A stretch of DNA of 64,000 nt from an uncultured Alphaproteobacteria bacterium (lineage in GTDB: Bacteria > Pseudomonadota > Alphaproteobacteria > TMED127), in NCBI GenBank assembly GCA_902567145.1, contig CACFLM010000001.1, forward strand, positions 10,001-74,000, in the 5' to 3' direction. The notes below the pieces were generated by a model that was not told the origin of the DNA, ran no database searches, and saw only the letters and a program-made list of their open reading frames with translations. Made by a program: the position numbers and the translations under genes. Numbering within the stretch: the first letter of the stretch is position 1; each line of letters opens with the position of its first letter. This document shows, in pieces, positions 30,184 to 38,406 of the stretch.

Positions 30184-30897
30184 ATGATCTTCGGTGATAT
30201 AATAAAAATGCCATATAAGATTGGAAAAGATAAATTCATAACCAATTCTGTTAAAATAAAAAAAGATGAAATCAAACTTGATTTTGAAAATTTAAGGGAG
30301 TCCTTAGATAAAGTTAATAATTATCTCTCAAAACAAAAAACTTTTATTCATCCTAAAAGTATAATTGAAAAAAATGTTCATATTGACGGACACATTTATA
30401 TTGATGAGGGTGTAAAAATCTTTTCTGGTGTTAAACTTACAGGAAATATTTATATTGGTAAGAATTCAATTATTTATAATAACGCAATAATACGAGGCAA
30501 CACATCTATTGGTGAGAATTCTATCATTGGTTTCTCAACGGATATAAAGAATGTTTTAGCCTCCAATAGATTTGTAGTAGGTCCAGTTTGTATAATATGT
30601 GACTCTATAATAGGTTCAAATTGTTTTTTTGGTGGCGTTTGTAGAACAGGGAATTATAGGTTTGATAAGGAAAGTCCCTTAATAAAAATTCAAGAAAGAT
30701 TTATTTCTACAAATCTTGATAAATTTGGTTTAATAGTTGGAGATAGCTCAATGTTTGGAATGGCTGTTATTTCTATGCCAGGTAGAATTGTGGGTTCAAA
30801 TTGTATAATTGGATCTCAAGTTCAAATAGTAAATAATATTCCTTCAAATAAGAAGGTAACATTAAGACAAAATTTAGAGATTTTAGACATTGAGTAA
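30184..30897 (+). CDS. left-handed beta-helix (hexapeptide-repeat) acyltransferase-like protein
   Basis: 237 aa. Many imperfect hexapeptide units from about 55 to 230, for example IIEKNVHIDGHIYIDEGVKI (about 60-79), TSIGENSIIGFS and SIIGSNCFFGGVC, typical of LbH acyltransferases and of GlmU C-terminal domains. An N-terminal 50 aa has no visible nucleotidyltransferase motif. It may acylate the sugar precursor before or after condensation, a LegH/NeuD-like role. It is 30 nt after the NeuB gene and overlaps the following cytidylyltransferase by 8 nt, so the three form a synthase-acyltransferase-CMP activation set. Confidence 0.7.
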   Translation: MIFGDIIKMPYKIGKDKFITNSVKIKKDEIKLDFENLRESLDKVNNYLSKQKTFIHPKSIIEKNVHIDGHIYIDEGVKIFSGVKLTGNIYIGKNSIIYNNAIIRGNTSIGENSIIGFSTDIKNVLASNRFVVGPVCIICDSIIGSNCFFGGVCRTGNYRFDKESPLIKIQERFISTNLDKFGLIVGDSSMFGMAVISMPGRIVGSNCIIGSQVQIVNNIPSNKKVTLRQNLEILDIE

Positions 30898-31597
30898 AGA
30901 TAAAAAAGTATTGTGTATTATACAAGCTAGAATGAATTCTCATAGACTTAGAGGGAAGGTATTAAAAAGTATTCAAGGAAAGTCCTCACTTCAACATCTT
31001 TTAGAAAGGTCATCTAAGATAAAAATGTTAAAAGATATTGTTGTGGCAACTACCGATTTAAAAGTTGATGATAAAATAGTAGATTTATGTAAGAAAAATA
31101 GTGTTAATTTTTTTAGAGGGGATGAAACAAATGTTTTATCGAGATTTTATGAGATTTCAAAAATTTATAAGGCTAAGAATATTCTTAGGTTAACCGCAGA
31201 CTGTCCATTACACGATCCAGAAGTTATAGATAATATAATTGAACACTATAATAGTGGAGATTTTGATTATGTTTCTAATTCTATTCAAAGAACATTTCCT
31301 ATTGGACTTGATGCGGAAGTATTCAATGTAGAATCATTGAATGAGTCATACTTAAAAGCATCGGATCCACTTCATAAAGAACATGTCACGTTATATATAA
31401 ATAATAAATTCAAGCATCTTAAAAATGGGAATTTCAAAATTCACAATTTTACGGCTAAAGGAGACTTTGGTTTTCTTAGGTGGACACTAGACACTAAAGA
31501 GGACTTAGAAAGAATTAGATTTCTAATGAAATTATCAGGGAATTCGTATTCATGGTTGTATTTAGTCTCAAAGTTGTTAGAAAGAAAACAAAAATGA
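30890..31597 (+). CDS. SpsF/NeuA-like cytidylyltransferase, copy 2
   Basis: 235 aa. IIQARMNSHRLRGKVL (about 9-24) is the N-terminal CTP-binding motif, with RLTADCPLHDPEVID (about 100-114) supplying the metal-binding acidic residues and FGFLRWTLDTKEDLERI near the C-terminus. Predicted to form a CMP-sugar from the product of the upstream NeuB enzyme. TTG 30890 is chosen because the conserved KVLCIIQARM follows at once and no ATG precedes it in frame. It overlaps the LbH gene by 8 nt, and its TGA overlaps the next ATG. Confidence 0.82.
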   Translation: MSKDKKVLCIIQARMNSHRLRGKVLKSIQGKSSLQHLLERSSKIKMLKDIVVATTDLKVDDKIVDLCKKNSVNFFRGDETNVLSRFYEISKIYKAKNILRLTADCPLHDPEVIDNIIEHYNSGDFDYVSNSIQRTFPIGLDAEVFNVESLNESYLKASDPLHKEHVTLYINNKFKHLKNGNFKIHNFTAKGDFGFLRWTLDTKEDLERIRFLMKLSGNSYSWLYLVSKLLERKQK

Positions 31598-32253
31598 AAA
31601 AAATTGCTGCCATATTTGCTCACCCTGATGATGAAATTCTTGGTTGCGGTGCAACACTATGTAAATACTCTGAAAAAGGTTCAGAAATTAATGTTTTGCT
31701 TTTAACAAACGGTTATAAATCAAGAGATTCAAATAATTTTTCAAAGAAAGATTTTGACAAACAAATAGAAAATTCATTACAAAAGATTGGTTGTTCTTCT
31801 TTAAAGAAATGTAATTATCCCGATAATAAAATGGACTCTGTTCCTTTGTTAGATGTAATTAAAGAGATTGAAAATTTTTTATCTGAAAAGAAACCAGATA
31901 CAATATTTACTCATTTTAACGGAGATTTAAATATTGATCATAAAGTTGTCTATAATGCTGTGCTAACTGCTGCTAGGCCAATTAGCTTCAAAGGAAAAAT
32001 ATTTAGCTCAGAGATTAATTCATCAACTGAATGGAATTATTCTAATAACGTATTTCGACCAAATTTTTTTGAATGTGTTGATAATTATATTGAGAGTAAA
32101 CTAGAGGCAATGAAAGCTCATAAAAATGAACTCATGGCTTGGCCTCATCCAAGGTCCCTAGAAGGGATAAAAAATTTATCTAGGCTAAGAGGACAACAAA
32201 TTGGTGTAGATCATGCAGAAGCTTTTATGTTAGTTAGACAAGTAAACATCTAA
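31594..32253 (+). CDS. PIG-L/LmbE-family deacetylase, copy 2
   Basis: 219 aa from ATG 31594; the frame extends 14 codons upstream, but this ATG overlaps the preceding TGA (ATGA) and starts right at the domain. The zinc motif is FAHPDDEILGCGATL (about 7-21), and the third His is in FTHFNGDLNIDHKVVYNA (about 100-117). It is predicted to N-deacetylate a GlcNAc-like or nonulosonate intermediate. It is about one-fifth shorter than copy 1 because it lacks the basic N-terminal extension. It is the last gene of the rightward NeuB1 operon and converges on the NeuA-like gene. Confidence 0.82.
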   Translation: MKKIAAIFAHPDDEILGCGATLCKYSEKGSEINVLLLTNGYKSRDSNNFSKKDFDKQIENSLQKIGCSSLKKCNYPDNKMDSVPLLDVIKEIENFLSEKKPDTIFTHFNGDLNIDHKVVYNAVLTAARPISFKGKIFSSEINSSTEWNYSNNVFRPNFFECVDNYIESKLEAMKAHKNELMAWPHPRSLEGIKNLSRLRGQQIGVDHAEAFMLVRQVNI

Positions 32254-32257
32254 TAAT

Positions 32258-32953
32258 TTATTTTTTAATAAATGATTCAAAAGATTTGATATCAGCTAAA
32301 CTATCAATATTAAAATAATCTGTCTTTATCTCGTAGAATCCTGGTTTATTTCCAAGTAACTCCCCTTTCTCTAAAATACATTTACGATCTAAAATATAAA
32401 AAACACCGTTTCTTATAAAAGTATTACCAAGTTGTTGTCTAGCAATAATTCTTTTTCCTTCTTTGGAGTAATAAGAAAGTTTATTTTTCTCCAAAAGTAA
32501 TTGTTTTTTGGGGTGAAACTTTTTATCAATTAAGCTAACGCTCCAAAGAGAGTCGTTTTTATTTTTATAAAACTTTCTTAAACCACTTTTGAGGTCATTA
32601 TATAGTCTAAAAGGAGAAGTTGGTTGCAACATTATTACCGTCTCGTAGAAAGTTTTATTATATTTTTCTAACTTTAGCAGTGAGTGTTTTAATACATTTA
32701 TATCACTAATTTTGTCACCACTAAGGATTTTTGGTCTTAAAAAAGGAATATCAAATCCATAGTCCTCGCACACTTGCTTAATTTTAAGATTATCTGTTGA
32801 AATCAAAGTTTCATCAAAGAAATTAATTTTTTTTACAAAATCCAATGTATATGAAATTAACGGTTTGCCATTTACATAATATATATTTTTAAGCTTTATT
32901 CCTTTACTTCCTCCTCTAGCCGGAATTATACATAAAACTTTTTTTTTATTCAT
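32258..32953 (-). CDS. NeuA-type CMP-acylneuraminate cytidylyltransferase
   Basis: 231 aa. Classical NeuA/LegF/PseF start CIIPARGGSKGIKLKN (about 8-23), ISYTLDF, FDETLISTDN, and IMLQPTSPFR (about 107-116), with VSLIDKKFHP following. It activates a nonulosonic acid with CTP in the cytoplasm. It is the downstream gene of a leftward operon with the methyltransferase (1 nt gap), the NeuB-cupin protein and the Gfo/Idh enzyme. It is therefore most likely the activator for the NeuB-cupin product. It is the only true NeuA-like member among the four cytidylyltransferases. Confidence 0.85.
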   Translation of the reverse strand: MNKKKVLCIIPARGGSKGIKLKNIYYVNGKPLISYTLDFVKKINFFDETLISTDNLKIKQVCEDYGFDIPFLRPKILSGDKISDINVLKHSLLKLEKYNKTFYETVIMLQPTSPFRLYNDLKSGLRKFYKNKNDSLWSVSLIDKKFHPKKQLLLEKNKLSYYSKEGKRIIARQQLGNTFIRNGVFYILDRKCILEKGELLGNKPGFYEIKTDYFNIDSLADIKSFESFIKK

Positions 32954-32954
32954 C

Positions 32955-33842
32955 TTATCTATTCTTAAGAACTAGAATTACTGCGTCGGTTTTTTTTGAA
33001 TTCTCTAAATCCTTAATATAATCTTTATTTGAGATTTCAAATAGATTGTTTAGAACTTTGCTTCCTCCTGGCTTTTTGTTCATTAGCCAAGATAAATGAT
33101 TGTCTAAACCATATCTTTGAAATGGAATTACATCCTCAACTCTAAAATATTTTCTCATAACTCTCATTAATGAATCTCGAGAATAAGTGAATGGATGTTG
33201 TGCCTGAAAAAAGAAATCAACGTACTCTTTTATTCTATATAAACTTAATATAGGGTCATCTAAAGATGGAACTTCCAAGATAACCTTACCATTCTTTTTC
33301 ATTATTCTTTTTACTTGTTGGAGGAATTGATGTGGTTCATAGATATGTTCAAATACATGAAAGAAGCAGATAATATCAAATTCTTCTTTCACTTGTTTAA
33401 AATCATTAAAGTTTGTGAGCCATTTAAGATTTCTATAACTCAAATTAGCTGCCTCGTCCTTTTCTAAAGAGAAGAGAGAAAGTCTTTCTTTTGAGTTTAT
33501 TAGCTTGAGAAACTTGCCTTCACCGCTTCCAATTTCCAAGAGATTTTTACAATACATAAAATATTTACAAATCTTCTTATATCTTCTATTGTTCTCTTCT
33601 TTTTGAAGAATTCTTTTATAATCTTGAAGGCCTATTTTTTTTTTTCTCGGAGTATACTTTTTATAATTAATCTTCTTTTGAGGGAACAGAAATGTAAAGT
33701 CTTTTTTCTCATTAATATATACTTGTGTTTTTGGGTTATCCCAAATTCCTTTTTTTAATAAGTTAAATTTCTCTTTATTTAACGGGTTGGGTAGATTTTT
33801 AATAAAACTCTTTAACTCTTCTTTTTTTGATTGGAGAGACAT
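32955..33842 (-). CDS. class I SAM-dependent methyltransferase
   Basis: 295 aa from ATG 33842. An earlier in-frame ATG at 33875 lies inside the upstream gene, and 33842 sits just past its stop, so the shorter form is chosen. SAM motif LLEIGSGEGKFLKL (about 101-114), then FDIICFFHVFEHIYEPHQFL (about 154-173), the H.hEHi.dp pattern, and IMKKNGKVILEVP. An approximately 90-aa N-terminal region with KKIGLQDYKRIL may be a separate recognition module. It is probably a sugar methyltransferase acting in the NeuB-cupin pathway. Confidence 0.75.
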   Translation of the reverse strand: MSLQSKKEELKSFIKNLPNPLNKEKFNLLKKGIWDNPKTQVYINEKKDFTFLFPQKKINYKKYTPRKKKIGLQDYKRILQKEENNRRYKKICKYFMYCKNLLEIGSGEGKFLKLINSKERLSLFSLEKDEAANLSYRNLKWLTNFNDFKQVKEEFDIICFFHVFEHIYEPHQFLQQVKRIMKKNGKVILEVPSLDDPILSLYRIKEYVDFFFQAQHPFTYSRDSLMRVMRKYFRVEDVIPFQRYGLDNHLSWLMNKKPGGSKVLNNLFEISNKDYIKDLENSKKTDAVILVLKNR

Positions 33843-33843
33843 T

Positions 33844-35370
33844 TTATAACTCAAATCGTCCCCAGTTCTCCACAATTGTTTTTCTATCCTCTCTTTTCAT
33901 CTCACTTATATGCTTATCTTTATAGAAAGAATCATCATTATAATGAGTTGTTGATATTTCTTCAAATATGCAACCATTAGATGAACTGAATGAGTGCCAA
34001 ACACCCGGTTGAATAAGACAGGTTTCTCCTTCTTTAAGAAACCTGTGTTTACCATCAAGATATACATCCAAAGAACCATCAAGTATTTGAAAAGTCTCTT
34101 CTTTTCGTTCATGAAAATGAGCAGGGTGCTTTTGGTTTGGAAGCATTATAATAATCTTTTTACAATATTTTCTGTTTATACAGTTTATGATCACAGCTCC
34201 TGTTTTTCGAAAATTTTTAATTCCATAATGGTGTGAATATTCTATTTCAAAAGAGGTATCTAAGTGAATTTTAGCTTTATGTAACATCGCTTTTATTTCA
34301 TGAATGGACTCTTTAATAATCAAACTATCTTTTGGTAGAACTTTTTCTAAGTTATTGATAAATATGGGCTTACCAATTTCTAGTTTTTTCTTGAGCTTGA
34401 TACCATTTTTAAACTCACCACTTGATAATTGTCCATTATTTAATGGCATTGAAAAAAATACATCATTTCTGCTTATTTTGGTTTTTGGTGAAATTTTTTT
34501 TTTTACGTAAACTCCTCTTAAAAGAGACTCAATCCCATCATTTTCATCTCTCGAAATTATATTTTTTGTTTCATTTCCATTTGATAATAAAGCGTCTTTA
34601 TAAGCTTCAATCCAAGAGGTAAATTGTTTTAGATCGATGGAATATTTATTATTTTTATACTTTTTATTTTCGAGACCTATATGTTTTTCAAATACTCTAG
34701 CACCTTTTGAATAGGCTAATTTTACTATTTCAAAGTCATTAGGATCTTCGTGAGTTGACCAGCCTATAGTCTTATGTGGATATCTTCCCTTAAAAGTCTC
34801 AATAAGATTCAAATTTAATTCTTCTTTTGGTGTTGGATATATTGATACGCAATGCATTATACAAAAATCATTCCCCCTATGCTCAAAAAAACTAACTAGA
34901 TTATCAATCTCTTTTATCTTCAACCCTCCAGTTGAAAAAATAATTGGTTTACCTAAATCTGAAACCTCTTCAATAAGTGGCCAGTCTTTTGCAGAACAAC
35001 TAGCTATCTTAACAATATCAAAATTCATTTTGTTAATAATTTTGACTGACTCTTCATCAAAGGGTGTACAGCATGTAAGTAGTTTATTTTTTTTTATCTC
35101 ATCAAATAAAATTTTATATTCTTCAGTTGATAATCTTGTTTCTATAAATCTACTAATGTGTTTATTTGGTTTGAATTTTTTGTAATCTGGATGAATAAAT
35201 GTGTCTAATTGTCTAAATTGAAACTTTATTGCTGCCTTGATTTTCTCTTTATTAGCGATTTTTGAATAAGAGTTTATTACATCTAGCCCATGTTTTAAAT
35301 CACCTTGATGATTATTTGCTAAATCAAGAATAAAAAGATTTTCAAATAGTTGATTTAAGTTTTTAGCCAT
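33844..35370 (-). CDS. NeuB-family synthase fused to a C-terminal cupin, copy 2
   Basis: 508 aa. Residues about 1-265 are NeuB-like: FILDLANNHQGD (about 13-24), IKFQFR, VKIASCSAKDWPLI, CIMHCVSIYPTP (about 166-177), TIGWSTHED (metal His), RVFEKHIGL (second metal His). The G.DHxxS block of other NeuBs is replaced by a KNNKYSID segment. A SAF-like segment follows (about 270-350). Residues about 400-500 form a cupin: HPAHFHERKEETFQIL and IQPGVWHSF hold the H-x-H...E and later His metal ligands. The cupin may isomerise or epimerise the substrate or sense the sugar (inference). It overlaps the Gfo/Idh gene by 16 nt. Confidence 0.82.
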   Translation of the reverse strand: MAKNLNQLFENLFILDLANNHQGDLKHGLDVINSYSKIANKEKIKAAIKFQFRQLDTFIHPDYKKFKPNKHISRFIETRLSTEEYKILFDEIKKNKLLTCCTPFDEESVKIINKMNFDIVKIASCSAKDWPLIEEVSDLGKPIIFSTGGLKIKEIDNLVSFFEHRGNDFCIMHCVSIYPTPKEELNLNLIETFKGRYPHKTIGWSTHEDPNDFEIVKLAYSKGARVFEKHIGLENKKYKNNKYSIDLKQFTSWIEAYKDALLSNGNETKNIISRDENDGIESLLRGVYVKKKISPKTKISRNDVFFSMPLNNGQLSSGEFKNGIKLKKKLEIGKPIFINNLEKVLPKDSLIIKESIHEIKAMLHKAKIHLDTSFEIEYSHHYGIKNFRKTGAVIINCINRKYCKKIIIMLPNQKHPAHFHERKEETFQILDGSLDVYLDGKHRFLKEGETCLIQPGVWHSFSSSNGCIFEEISTTHYNDDSFYKDKHISEMKREDRKTIVENWGRFEL

Positions 35371-36452
35371 TCTTTAAAATTTGTATCATTTTTATATTTT
35401 ATATAAACAGTTTTTTTTACCCTTGCTGATTTATGTGCAGCGGCAATTATCAACATTGTTTCTAGACTATTATGAAATTCCAGAGGAGATTTTTCAATTT
35501 TATTTTTAAGCAATTTCTCAATATGATTTATTTCTTGAATAAAATCATCTGCTCTGACTTTAGGAAACTTTGTTAGTTTATTTTTTTTATCTCTCCTTTC
35601 TATTGCAGCATCCCCAAATTTATCAAAATTACAATGCCATTCCAATGTGTGATCGTGTGTTTGAATTTTTGCAATTTTTGATGCAGGAGTAGTAACAACA
35701 TCTTGGGTAATTCTTCCAATCAATCCTTTTTCAGTTTTCACTTGGAGAAAACATATAGAATCATAATTAGCTTTTCCTTTTTTAATATATGTCAAATCAG
35801 CATTTACCTCGTTTATTCTACCTCCACCTATTGTTGAAGCAAAATATTGCCAAATATTTATACCATGAGAGTGTTCTGCTGTTGCTCCTCCTCCTTTTTT
35901 CCAGAAGCCCAGATAAGAGTCTTGTGGTCCATTAAGCCAGGGATGAGCATTAAAAATCCCTTTCCAGTGTTCTCTTATTTCAACATCAATATAAGCTATT
36001 TTATTAAGATTTATTTTATTTAATTTTTTTGCAATAAAATTTGCAGATTTTCCAACAGTATGATCGTATCCGACCAAGATTCTAGTCCTGAATTTTTTTT
36101 TTTTTTGTACAAAGTTTTGGAGCTTTTTTAAGTCTGGTTGACATAAAGGTTTCTCAATGCATATCAACTTGGGTTGATGAGATAATTCTTTTAAAGCTAA
36201 ATTTAGATGAGTGTCGGGAGGCGTACCAATAAATATAACATCGTAATCTTTTTTTATTTTATCATTTTTACTATTATATAGGTTTATTTTATCATCCCAA
36301 CTTCCATATCTTGAAGGAAAAATCATATTTCTTGTTCTGTCTAAAGCTTTATTATCACAATCATAAAGGTCAACTTGCCAATTTTTGTGCCTGCAGGCAT
36401 GAGCAAGATGGTTACCAATTGAACCTGCACCAATAATTTTAATATTTCTCAT
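35355..36452 (-). CDS. Gfo/Idh/MocA-family oxidoreductase
   Basis: 365 aa. Rossmann motif IIGAGSIGNHLA (about 5-16), VIFIGTPPDTH (about 72-82), EKPLCQPD (about 99-106), and the C-terminal domain motif GGGATAEHSHGINIWQY (about 186-202) with the family catalytic-type His residues. It is the first gene of the leftward operon, overlapping the NeuB-cupin gene by 16 nt, and would supply a keto or deoxy sugar for that synthase. The coding strand carries an A14 tract (T14 at 36093-36106) at VQKKKKFRTR, a slippage-prone site near residue 119. Confidence 0.8.
   Translation of the reverse strand: MRNIKIIGAGSIGNHLAHACRHKNWQVDLYDCDNKALDRTRNMIFPSRYGSWDDKINLYNSKNDKIKKDYDVIFIGTPPDTHLNLALKELSHQPKLICIEKPLCQPDLKKLQNFVQKKKKFRTRILVGYDHTVGKSANFIAKKLNKINLNKIAYIDVEIREHWKGIFNAHPWLNGPQDSYLGFWKKGGGATAEHSHGINIWQYFASTIGGGRINEVNADLTYIKKGKANYDSICFLQVKTEKGLIGRITQDVVTTPASKIAKIQTHDHTLEWHCNFDKFGDAAIERRDKKNKLTKFPKVRADDFIQEINHIEKLLKNKIEKSPLEFHNSLETMLIIAAAHKSARVKKTVYIKYKNDTNFKEWLKT
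36093..36106. repeat. T14 (A14 on coding strand) homopolymer in the Gfo/Idh gene
   Basis: Fourteen T in a row inside the first third of the gene. Frame loss here would delete the catalytic C-terminal domain and could be polar on NeuB-cupin and NeuA. Confidence 0.9.
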
Positions 36453-36705
36453 TCCAGTATTAAACCTTCAATAAAGATATTAAAAAAAAAGATAACTACA
36501 ACTTAATTTTAAAATATATTAATTTTTTTTTTAAAAAAATATTTAAATGTTATTGTTGATAATATAAACATTTAATATCTATGTTTGATAAAGAATTTAT
36601 GAATACTCGATTCGACCTATTAATACAAATAAAATATCGATATTAGGATAATTGTTTTGTTCTTAAATAAAATAAACTGGAAATGATAAAAATTAAGGAT
36701 TTAGA
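36453..36705. promoter_or_regulatory. divergent intergenic region with a 12-bp palindrome
   Basis: 253 nt separating the leftward Gfo/Idh-NeuB-cupin-NeuA operon from the rightward GT2-NeuB-SpsF operon. It must carry promoters for both nonulosonate operons. AATATCGATATT at 36633-36644 is a perfect palindrome that could be an operator, but a 12-bp AT palindrome is weak evidence in this composition. No gene or structured RNA was seen. Confidence 0.35.
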
Positions 36706-37362
36706 ATGGACATATCTTTAATCATTTTAAACTATAATCTTTCTCAATTTGTTTCACGTGCTATAAGGTCATGCCTATCCCAAATAATTTTTAGAAAAAA
36801 CATAGAAATTATCGTGGTTGATGATAATTCTTCAGATGATTCTCTTAAAATAATAAACGAATTTAGGAACGATATAACTCTTATAAAAAATAAAATTAAT
36901 AGAGGTATAGGTTTTTCGTCTAATCAAGCCCTAAAAAAATCTAAAGGTAAGTTTTTTATGCGAGTTGATGCTGATGATTTCTTAAATCAGCATGCATGTC
37001 AAGCAATGCTATATTTGTTAGAGGAAAATGAGATCTTTGATTATGTTTATTGCGATCACTTTAGGGTAGATGTTGACGGTGTTAAGATTAAAAAAGTAAA
37101 ACTCAATAATAAGGCTAATTTATTTAGACATGGTGCTGGAATATTATTCAGAAGAAATGTTTTAAGTGAGGTTGGAGGGTATAACGAGAATATGAGAAAT
37201 TGTGAGGATTATGACTTGTTAGCTAGACTTCACGTGTTAAAAAAAAAGGGATTTTATTTACCAATACCTCTTTACAGATATTACATTCATGGGAAAAATA
37301 TTACATTAAAAAAAGAGAGAAAGAAAATGGAATTAAAAATGAAGGAAAAATATGGATTTTAG
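36706..37362 (+). CDS. family 2 (GT-A) glycosyltransferase
   Basis: 218 aa. SLIILNYNLSQFVSRAIRS opening (about 4-22), IEIIVVDDNSSDDSL (about 33-47), GKFFMRVDADDF (about 80-91, the DXD metal motif) and VGGYNENMRNCEDYDLLARL (about 148-167) are classical GT2 features. It transfers a sugar from a nucleotide donor on the cytoplasmic face. The 11-nt overlap with the next NeuB gene makes it the first gene of the rightward operon 36706-41195. No membrane helix was seen. Confidence 0.88.
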   Translation: MDISLIILNYNLSQFVSRAIRSCLSQIIFRKNIEIIVVDDNSSDDSLKIINEFRNDITLIKNKINRGIGFSSNQALKKSKGKFFMRVDADDFLNQHACQAMLYLLEENEIFDYVYCDHFRVDVDGVKIKKVKLNNKANLFRHGAGILFRRNVLSEVGGYNENMRNCEDYDLLARLHVLKKKGFYLPIPLYRYYIHGKNITLKKERKKMELKMKEKYGF

Positions 37363-38401
37363 AATAGGTAAGGTTTGTTTTAGTGATAACAATGTGGTAG
37401 TTCTTGCAGAAGCTGGCGTCAACCATCTGGGTAAGTTAGAATATGCTGAAAAATTAATTAAAGCAGCATCTAAAGCAGGGGCTGATATAATTAAGTTTCA
37501 AACTTATAAAGCAGAAAAACTTACTACAAAAAATGCTTCTAGATTCTGGAGTTGGAAGGGTGAAGAAAAAAAAGGGGGATCTCAATTTGATTCATATTCA
37601 GAGCTTGATTCCTTTGGTTACAAAGAATATAACATTCTTAAAAAAATGTGTGATACTTACAAAATTGAGTTTTTATCAACTCCATTTGATGAAGAATCAG
37701 CAGATATTCTTCAAAAGGTTGGAGTAAAAGGTTTTAAAATTGCTTCATGTGATATTACTAATTTTCCCTTGATTGAACATATCTCAAAAAAGAAACTACC
37801 AATTTTATTGTCTACTGGTGCGAGCAATATACGTGAGATAAATAAAGCTGTAAGGTTAATTGAAAAATATACAAATAAGATTTGTATTATGCATTGCACA
37901 TTATGTTATCCTACAGAATATAATGATTCAAATTTATTAGCTCTTCAAACCATCAAAAAAAGATTTCCTAAATATATAATCGGATTGAGTGATCATTCTT
38001 TAGGAACAATTGTTTCATCATCTTCTGTTCTTTTGGGTGCAAGAGTTATAGAGAAGCATTTTACTATTGATAAAACTTTACCAAAGAGCGCGGATCATTG
38101 GCTTTCTCTGGATCCCAATGAATTAGAAAGACTTGTTAGAGAAACTAAGATAGTAAAACAATCAATTGGATCAGGAATCAAACAATGTTTAGAATGTGAG
38201 GAAATTGCTAAGAAGAATGCACGTAGAAGTATTGTGCTTGCCAAAGATATGGTCAAGGGAGAAATCCTAAAAAGGGATTATATAGTCTTAAAAAGACCCG
38301 GTACAGGGTTGCCGTCAATCATGATTGAGAAGGTTGTTGGGAGAGCATTAAAGAAGAACTTGATGGCGGATACAATTTTAGATCTAAAACATCTCAAATA
38401 A
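37352..38401 (+). CDS. NeuB/LegI-family nonulosonate synthase, copy 3
   Basis: 349 aa. Canonical NeuB blocks: VLAEAGVNHLGK (about 17-28), IIKFQTYKAEKL (about 46-57), FLSTPFDEES (about 107-116), FKIASCDITNFPLI, CIMHCTLCYPTE (about 175-186), IGLSDHSLGT (about 207-216), VIEKHFTID and SADHWLSLDP, so both metal His residues and DHxxS are intact. A SAF domain with KRPGTGLPS (about 311-319) closes it. It resembles the Neu/Leg branch more than copy 1. It is flanked by a GT2 gene (11-nt overlap) and a cytidylyltransferase (5 nt), a compact synthase-activator-transferase set. Confidence 0.88.
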   Translation: MDFRIGKVCFSDNNVVVLAEAGVNHLGKLEYAEKLIKAASKAGADIIKFQTYKAEKLTTKNASRFWSWKGEEKKGGSQFDSYSELDSFGYKEYNILKKMCDTYKIEFLSTPFDEESADILQKVGVKGFKIASCDITNFPLIEHISKKKLPILLSTGASNIREINKAVRLIEKYTNKICIMHCTLCYPTEYNDSNLLALQTIKKRFPKYIIGLSDHSLGTIVSSSSVLLGARVIEKHFTIDKTLPKSADHWLSLDPNELERLVRETKIVKQSIGSGIKQCLECEEIAKKNARRSIVLAKDMVKGEILKRDYIVLKRPGTGLPSIMIEKVVGRALKKNLMADTILDLKHLK

Positions 38402-38406
38402 TCTTA

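Noticed and set aside
31552..31593. Upstream in-frame start of the second PIG-L gene
   Set aside because: It lies wholly inside the preceding cytidylyltransferase, whereas ATG 31594 overlaps its stop and begins right at the conserved domain.
33843..33875. Longer start for the methyltransferase at 33875
   Set aside because: It would overlap the end of the NeuB-cupin gene with a leader that does not look conserved; ATG 33842 sits just past the stop.
36633..36644. AATATCGATATT palindrome as an operator
   Set aside because: One 12-bp AT-rich palindrome in a very AT-rich spacer is expected by chance; recorded only as a possible site.
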